Below, in pieces: positions 7,393-10,578 of a stretch of 10,578 nt of DNA. The DNA comes from an uncultured Bacteroides sp. (GTDB lineage: Bacteria; Bacteroidota; Bacteroidia; Bacteroidales; Bacteroidaceae). Within the stretch, counting starts at the first letter, position 1, and the number at the start of each line of letters is the position of its first letter. The translations under genes and the position numbers were made by a program. The notes beneath the pieces were generated by a model that saw only the letters and a program-made list of their open reading frames with translations, did not search any database and was not told the origin of the DNA. Where the stretch lies: positions 1 through 10,578 of the forward strand of contig USQO01000071.1 of assembly GCA_900556845.1 (NCBI GenBank), given 5' to 3'.

Positions 7393-8949
7393 TTAAGCCT
7401 TCAAGCTGACCACACGATCATAGTCATATCCTCGATCCTGATTCACCTTTCCGGCATTCAGTTCGAAATAAACCACACCGTTTTCGTTTACAGGAAGCTC
7501 TACGCAGATATTTCCATCCTCCTGCTTTTTACGCTCTGTTTTTACAAAAGGTCTGGATGATTCCCGAATCAGCTTCGTCTGTTCCTCACTCAGATTGGCA
7601 GGTTCTCCCATATCATGCCATACCTTCAAGGGATTACATGTTTCCTCATCTACCGTCTTAGTCAGGAAGCAGTACTCCTCCTGTTCAGCCGGAAATGTAA
7701 ACTCCAACAGCATTTTTTCTTTACCCTGTTCTGTACTTTTACGGGCAATATTCCAGGCTACACCTAGATAATCACCGTTTGCACGTTTCAAAACGACAAT
7801 ATTGTCATCCTTATATACACAATTGGCTTCACTTTCCTCAAGCTTTTTGTAAAAAGCAAATGTCCAGAAGGTCGGCTTGGTAATACAGCCATTGGCAACC
7901 AGTCCAAAGCCGCCGTGGAATGGTGTAAAAGGAACTCCCAGCTCTTCAAACACATCACCAAATGTCCAGTAGGAATAGGATTCATTCACATCTCCCAATC
8001 TGGAAAGCTGCTGTGCTATTAAGGCCGCATTCAGGTTTGTATCATGAATGACGCCCTGAGGAGTATAGGAGCTGTTGAACTCCGTGATATGAATCTGCAG
8101 ACCCTTATATTCCGGGAAACTGTCAATAATATCTCTGGTTGTTTTTAAATTGGCAAAGCCGTCCTCTGCCTTCATCAGTTCAGAATATGCATAATGTCCA
8201 ATACATTCCGGCGGATCAATGGTGTAATGATGTCTGGTTACGAAATCCACAGGTATGTGATTCTCATGGCAATATTCCATAAATGCCTGAATCCATTTCT
8301 CATCCGTTCCTCCACAAACAGCAGGGCCTCCTACACGGAATCCCGGATTCACTTCCTTTATGGCATCAAAGGTTCTATGGAACAGCTTAAAATATTCCTG
8401 CATATCCGCATTTTCCCAGAAGCCGCAAAGATTGGGCTCGTTCCATACTTCAATGGGCCATTGAATAACTTCCTCTTCTCCATAGCGTCCCATCAGATGC
8501 CGCAGCAATGAACGCACCATATTACACCACATATCATAATCTTTTGGAGGAGTGGTATTTCCCTGCCAGTAAAAGATAGTCTGGCTTCCACTTGCCAACT
8601 TTTTAGGCATAAAACCCAGTTCAAGAAAAGGTCTCAGCCCCACCTTCTTATAGGCATCCATTACTCTATCCAGATAAGTATAGTTGTACTCGACCCTTAC
8701 CTTACCATCCTCCTCATAGGTCTGAAAGATCGCCATATCATCACAGAATAATCCATGTCCCCGGATATGCTTAAATCCGATTTCCTTTTGAACCAAGCGC
8801 AGCTCCTCCTGATATTCTTCTGTCAATGCAAGCCCCATTCTTCCGGTTCCCACACAATAATCTACATTATTGTGAAAAAAGGCCTTTGAATCCTTTGTAA
8901 TCACGATCTTTTTTCTGTCATTCTCTGTTGCTCCACCCAAATTTACCAT
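7393..8949 (-). CDS. xynB: GH39 beta-xylosidase
   Basis: A 518-residue family 39 glycosidase, similar in length to Geobacillus and Thermoanaerobacterium XynB (about 500). It releases xylose from xylo-oligosaccharide non-reducing ends with retention of configuration. The (beta/alpha)8 barrel covers about 15-350. E171 in EVWNEPNL is the acid/base and E290 in HITEFNSSYTP the nucleophile; their spacing (119) is close to that of the characterised enzymes. HIRGHGLFCDDM (61-72) and the segment SYWTFGDVFEE are other family hallmarks. The rest is a C-terminal beta-sandwich. There is no signal peptide, so it is cytoplasmic. AAGGAG lies about ten bases before the chosen ATG; another ATG four bases upstream is out of frame. 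It is the first gene of the minus-strand operon, divergent from the AraC-type regulator. Together with the GH43 XynB-type enzyme it gives the locus two unrelated beta-xylosidases. Confidence 0.93.
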   Translation of the reverse strand: MVNLGGATENDRKKIVITKDSKAFFHNNVDYCVGTGRMGLALTEEYQEELRLVQKEIGFKHIRGHGLFCDDMAIFQTYEEDGKVRVEYNYTYLDRVMDAYKKVGLRPFLELGFMPKKLASGSQTIFYWQGNTTPPKDYDMWCNMVRSLLRHLMGRYGEEEVIQWPIEVWNEPNLCGFWENADMQEYFKLFHRTFDAIKEVNPGFRVGGPAVCGGTDEKWIQAFMEYCHENHIPVDFVTRHHYTIDPPECIGHYAYSELMKAEDGFANLKTTRDIIDSFPEYKGLQIHITEFNSSYTPQGVIHDTNLNAALIAQQLSRLGDVNESYSYWTFGDVFEELGVPFTPFHGGFGLVANGCITKPTFWTFAFYKKLEESEANCVYKDDNIVVLKRANGDYLGVAWNIARKSTEQGKEKMLLEFTFPAEQEEYCFLTKTVDEETCNPLKVWHDMGEPANLSEEQTKLIRESSRPFVKTERKKQEDGNICVELPVNENGVVYFELNAGKVNQDRGYDYDRVVSLKA

Positions 8950-9054
8950 GCATGTATCTCCTTCTTCTAAATCATGTTCCTATGCAGTCACGCATAAGAT
9001 GTCTGACCGCTGCACGATCCGCAGCTCTCTGATGACGATTGCCATATTAATCTG

Positions 9055-9083
9055 ATACTATCGCATTGATCTAAAGTTTCCAA
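9055..9083 (-). promoter_or_regulatory. Predicted promoter of the GH39-GH43-GH51 operon
   Basis: On the minus strand TTGGAA (9083-9078) and TAGTAT (9060-9055) are separated by 17 bases. Each matches consensus at four of six positions, a weak promoter of the kind that needs an activator. Transcription would start near 9048 and leave a leader of about 100 bases. It overlaps the divergent promoter of the regulator. Confidence 0.4.
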
Positions 9084-9094
9084 TGATTTATACT
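9066..9094 (+). promoter_or_regulatory. Predicted promoter of the AraC-family regulator gene
   Basis: TTGATC (9066-9071) and TATACT (9089-9094) are separated by 17 bases; TATACT matches the -10 at five of six positions. It overlaps the operon promoter on the other strand, so the two may compete for RNA polymerase. GGAG at 9131-9134 precedes the ATG of the regulator by seven bases. Confidence 0.5.
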
Positions 9095-9114
9095 ATAAGA
9101 AAATTGATATATCC

Positions 9115-9128
9115 TCTGATGTATCAGA
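9115..9128. promoter_or_regulatory. Candidate regulator operator: TCTGAT-GT-ATCAGA palindrome, with further TCTGAT copies at 9028 and 9051
   Basis: TCTGAT and ATCAGA form a 6-bp inverted repeat with a two-base centre. TCTGAT recurs in direct orientation at 9051-9056, overlapping the -10 of the operon promoter, and at 9028-9033, where the longer CTCTGATG (9027-9034) exactly matches 9114-9121. The palindrome would lie about 74 bases upstream of the operon start and inside the leader of the regulator gene. That position could allow operon activation and autorepression. Binding by the AraC-type protein is an inference. Confidence 0.4.
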
Positions 9129-9141
9129 ACGGAGATTCCAG

Positions 9142-9984
9142 ATGACTGAAATTGAATTTGTCGGCTACAGTGCCGTTCACCCCTCAGATTTTATATATGA
9201 TGTTCCGAATGGCTTTACAGGCTATCTTCTGCTTCTTTTCGACTCTCCCTCGGAGCTGCTCATAGACGGAAGACTAATGCGGACAGCCGCCAATTCTGCT
9301 ATTCTGTATACACCAGGAAGCAGGATTTATTACCGTGCTGCCGGTGAAGAATACCGGAATGACTGGATTCGTTTTCGTTCCGATCACTCCTTCGTGAAGC
9401 TGTTTCCGTTAACAAACACCCCATTTCCCGTAACAGATCCGGAATACTGTCATCAGCTTTTTAAATTACTAACCTGGGAGTCCGCCTTTTTCTCCTCTGA
9501 AAGCGAAGCAAACATTACTCACCTGCTGCGGGTTCTGTTCTCCAAATTAAGAGAAGGAATCCAGAATGAGTCCCCGGGTATTCACGATCATGAGCTGGTT
9601 GCATTGCATAAGATGATCTACAATAATCCTCAGCTTCCATGGAATATAAACATGATGGCTGCGAAGCTTCACTTAAGTCCCAGTCATCTTCAGGCTCTCT
9701 ATCACCGCCAATTTGGCTCCTCCTGCATGGACAATGTCATCGAAGGACGTCTGCGCCGTGCACAGGATTTATTAGAGTACAGCGAATACTCCATCCGCGA
9801 CATTTCCGAGCAATGTGGTTATAATAATGTAGAGCATTTCTGCAGACAGTTCCGTCAGCATAACGGCTGTACCCCTGGACAATACCGGAAAAATGCATCA
9901 GCGGGAAGCAACAAAAGACTTCTCACCCACAATACCCTGGGAGGAAGGGAGTTTGAGAAGATTAATCGAAATATCCGGAAATAG
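9142..9984 (+). CDS. AraC-family transcriptional regulator, likely controlling the arabinoxylan operon
   Basis: A 280-residue one-component regulator. Residues of about 10-140 form a cupin-like AraC-type ligand-binding domain (GYLLLLFDSPSELLIDG, then ILYTPGSRIYYR). Two helix-turn-helix motifs follow: about 168-190 (INMMAAKLHLSPSHLQALYH) and 217-241, ending in the family signature, key residues Y227, N229, F233, F237 and the TPGQYRK at 244-250. The usual AraC protein ends near there; about 30 extra hydrophilic residues follow, of unknown use. GGAG at 9131-9134 supports the ATG. It is divergent from, and shares a promoter region with, the GH39-GH43-GH51 operon, which makes it the probable local activator. 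The inducing sugar (arabinose, xylose or an oligosaccharide) cannot be told from the sequence. No clear terminator follows. Confidence 0.92.
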   Translation: MTEIEFVGYSAVHPSDFIYDVPNGFTGYLLLLFDSPSELLIDGRLMRTAANSAILYTPGSRIYYRAAGEEYRNDWIRFRSDHSFVKLFPLTNTPFPVTDPEYCHQLFKLLTWESAFFSSESEANITHLLRVLFSKLREGIQNESPGIHDHELVALHKMIYNNPQLPWNINMMAAKLHLSPSHLQALYHRQFGSSCMDNVIEGRLRRAQDLLEYSEYSIRDISEQCGYNNVEHFCRQFRQHNGCTPGQYRKNASAGSNKRLLTHNTLGGREFEKINRNIRK

Positions 9985-10000
9985 TGTTTCGGTAGCTGCT

Positions 10001-10183
10001 TTATTCATCCCAATATTTGTTCATATTTAATTTCAACATTTCCAAAATTTCACGCCTCATCTGCTCTGCTGTGTAACTGACAGGGAAAACTCTGTGAAGC
10101 TGCTCCGTTTTGAATACTACGCGGTCTATCTCTTTTTGCTTAATTTCACTTGCAAAGTCAAGTAAACTATCTATAATTACTTT
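10001..10183 (-). pseudogene. C-terminal gene fragment, resembles the tail of ParB-type partition proteins
   Basis: A minus-strand frame of 60 residues runs from just after a TGA (10184-10186) to a TAA (10001-10003). It contains FKTEQLHRVFPVSYTAEQMRR followed by EILEMLKLNMNKYWDE. The pattern (a Y/F-P-x-SYT-x-x-QM stretch and a final amphipathic helix) is like the last 40 residues of ParB/Spo0J-type proteins carried on Lachnospiraceae plasmids and conjugative elements, which bind DNA for partition or regulation. This likeness is from memory. There is no start codon with a ribosome binding site, and the only in-frame ATGs are late, so it looks like the stranded 3' end of a gene. It lies between the AraC-type regulator and the ATPase fragment and fills most of 9985-10209; the rest of that stretch shows nothing I can support. 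Confidence 0.4.
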
Positions 10184-10209
10184 TCATTGGCGATATCCCA
10201 GCAATATTT

Positions 10210-10578
10210 CTAAAACTCCAAACTATCCGCATTGAGCAGAAAATACTTCATTCCCATGATTACAAAGCCTTCCTCATTTCTCCAAGGCTTTTTTGTTCCG
10301 TTTACTACCACGATCTTTTTAAATGAATCAGGGATATTTCTAAATGAATTAAATTCCTGCTTCTGCTTTTCCTCAGAGGTCATATCATAAGCCACCTGAA
10401 TATAATATCTCTGACTCCCCTGATTGACCACAAAATCAACTTCAAACTGCTTTCGAGTTGTTTTTCCTTCATCATTTTTCGCATACGCCTCTACAATACC
10501 AACATCCACATTATAACCTCTGATAAGCAGCTCATTGTAAACAATATTTTCCATGATATGAGTAGGTTCCTGCTGTCT
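10210..10578 (-). CDS. AAA ATPase / DUF4143-type protein, C-terminal part; continues beyond right edge
   Basis: About 122 residues at the C-terminus, in frame to the window edge (RQQEPTHIMENIVYNELLIR at its visible start). The pattern ENIVYNELLIRGYNVDVG, then FEVDFVV and YYIQVAYDM, is typical of the C-terminal domain of the large prokaryotic family of AAA-type ATPases with DUF4143. In these, a P-loop ATPase and winged helix are followed by a PD-(D/E)xK nuclease-like fold; here the D of VDFVV is present and the usual (D/E)xK is IQV, as in many members of this family. Full proteins are about 380-450 residues, so the ATPase part is outside the window. The function of the family is not settled; members are often linked to mobile or accessory DNA. 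The ATG at 10554 is internal and should not be used as a start. Confidence 0.75.
   Translation of the reverse strand, partial: RQQEPTHIMENIVYNELLIRGYNVDVGIVEAYAKNDEGKTTRKQFEVDFVVNQGSQRYYIQVAYDMTSEEKQKQEFNSFRNIPDSFKKIVVVNGTKKPWRNEEGFVIMGMKYFLLNADSLEF

Noticed and set aside
9009..9025. GCTGC/GCAGC hairpin in the operon leader as a possible riboswitch or attenuator
   Set aside because: The stem is only 5 bp with a seven-base loop, there is no T-run, and the 100-base leader has no recognisable aptamer.
9639..9824. Plus-strand second-frame reading inside the AraC-type gene
   Set aside because: It is an out-of-frame shadow of the conserved DNA-binding domain with no ribosome binding site.
1..10578. 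CRISPR array, tRNA, rRNA or complete insertion sequence
   Set aside because: I saw no regularly spaced repeats, no tRNA- or rRNA-like sequence, and no transposase reading frame in the window.

Overview
The window looks like chromosomal DNA from a motile, plant-fibre-degrading gut Firmicute, most likely a Lachnospiraceae member (Roseburia/Eubacterium/Butyrivibrio type). This is an inference from four points: strong AGGAGG-type ribosome binding sites, moderate GC, a Gram-positive-style set of cytoplasmic GH39/GH43/GH51 enzymes without signal peptides, and a flagellin remnant. No marker gene fixes the species.

Layout. Positions 1-273 are a scar: a minus-strand fragment of a TipAS-type (MerR effector) domain abuts a plus-strand flagellin C-terminal fragment. 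Positions 360-1982 (+) encode an intact GH43 beta-xylosidase of the XynB3/SXA type with its own promoter and ribosome binding site. A 5'-truncated YesL/DUF624 membrane protein gene (1979-2407, -) converges on it, and the two stop codons overlap. Positions 2408-3377 hold inverted repeats, an unrecognised AT-rich minus-strand reading frame with no convincing start, and a good minus-strand terminator.

Positions 8949-3378 (-) form the core of the window: a three-gene operon read GH39 beta-xylosidase, GH43 glycosidase, GH51 alpha-L-arabinofuranosidase. It is transcribed divergently from an AraC-family regulator (9142-9984, +), with overlapping divergent promoters between them and a repeated TCTGAT element. 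Positions 10001-10183 (-) carry a start-less C-terminal gene fragment that resembles ParB-type partition proteins. The right edge (10210-10578, -) is the C-terminal part of an AAA ATPase/DUF4143-type protein that continues outside the window.

How it works together. The four glycosidases cover the bonds of imported arabinoxylo-oligosaccharides: GH51 and probably the second GH43 remove arabinofuranose or related side groups, and GH39 plus GH43 XynB-type cleave beta-1,4-xylose units. All appear cytoplasmic, so a transporter must be encoded elsewhere. The AraC-type protein is the obvious candidate regulator of the operon. Around this module are at least four gene fragments, which points to repeated rearrangement. 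I do not see a clear new system. The best unexplained pieces are the unrecognised frame at 2471-3215 with its terminator-fused 5' end, and the regulator/operon control region.
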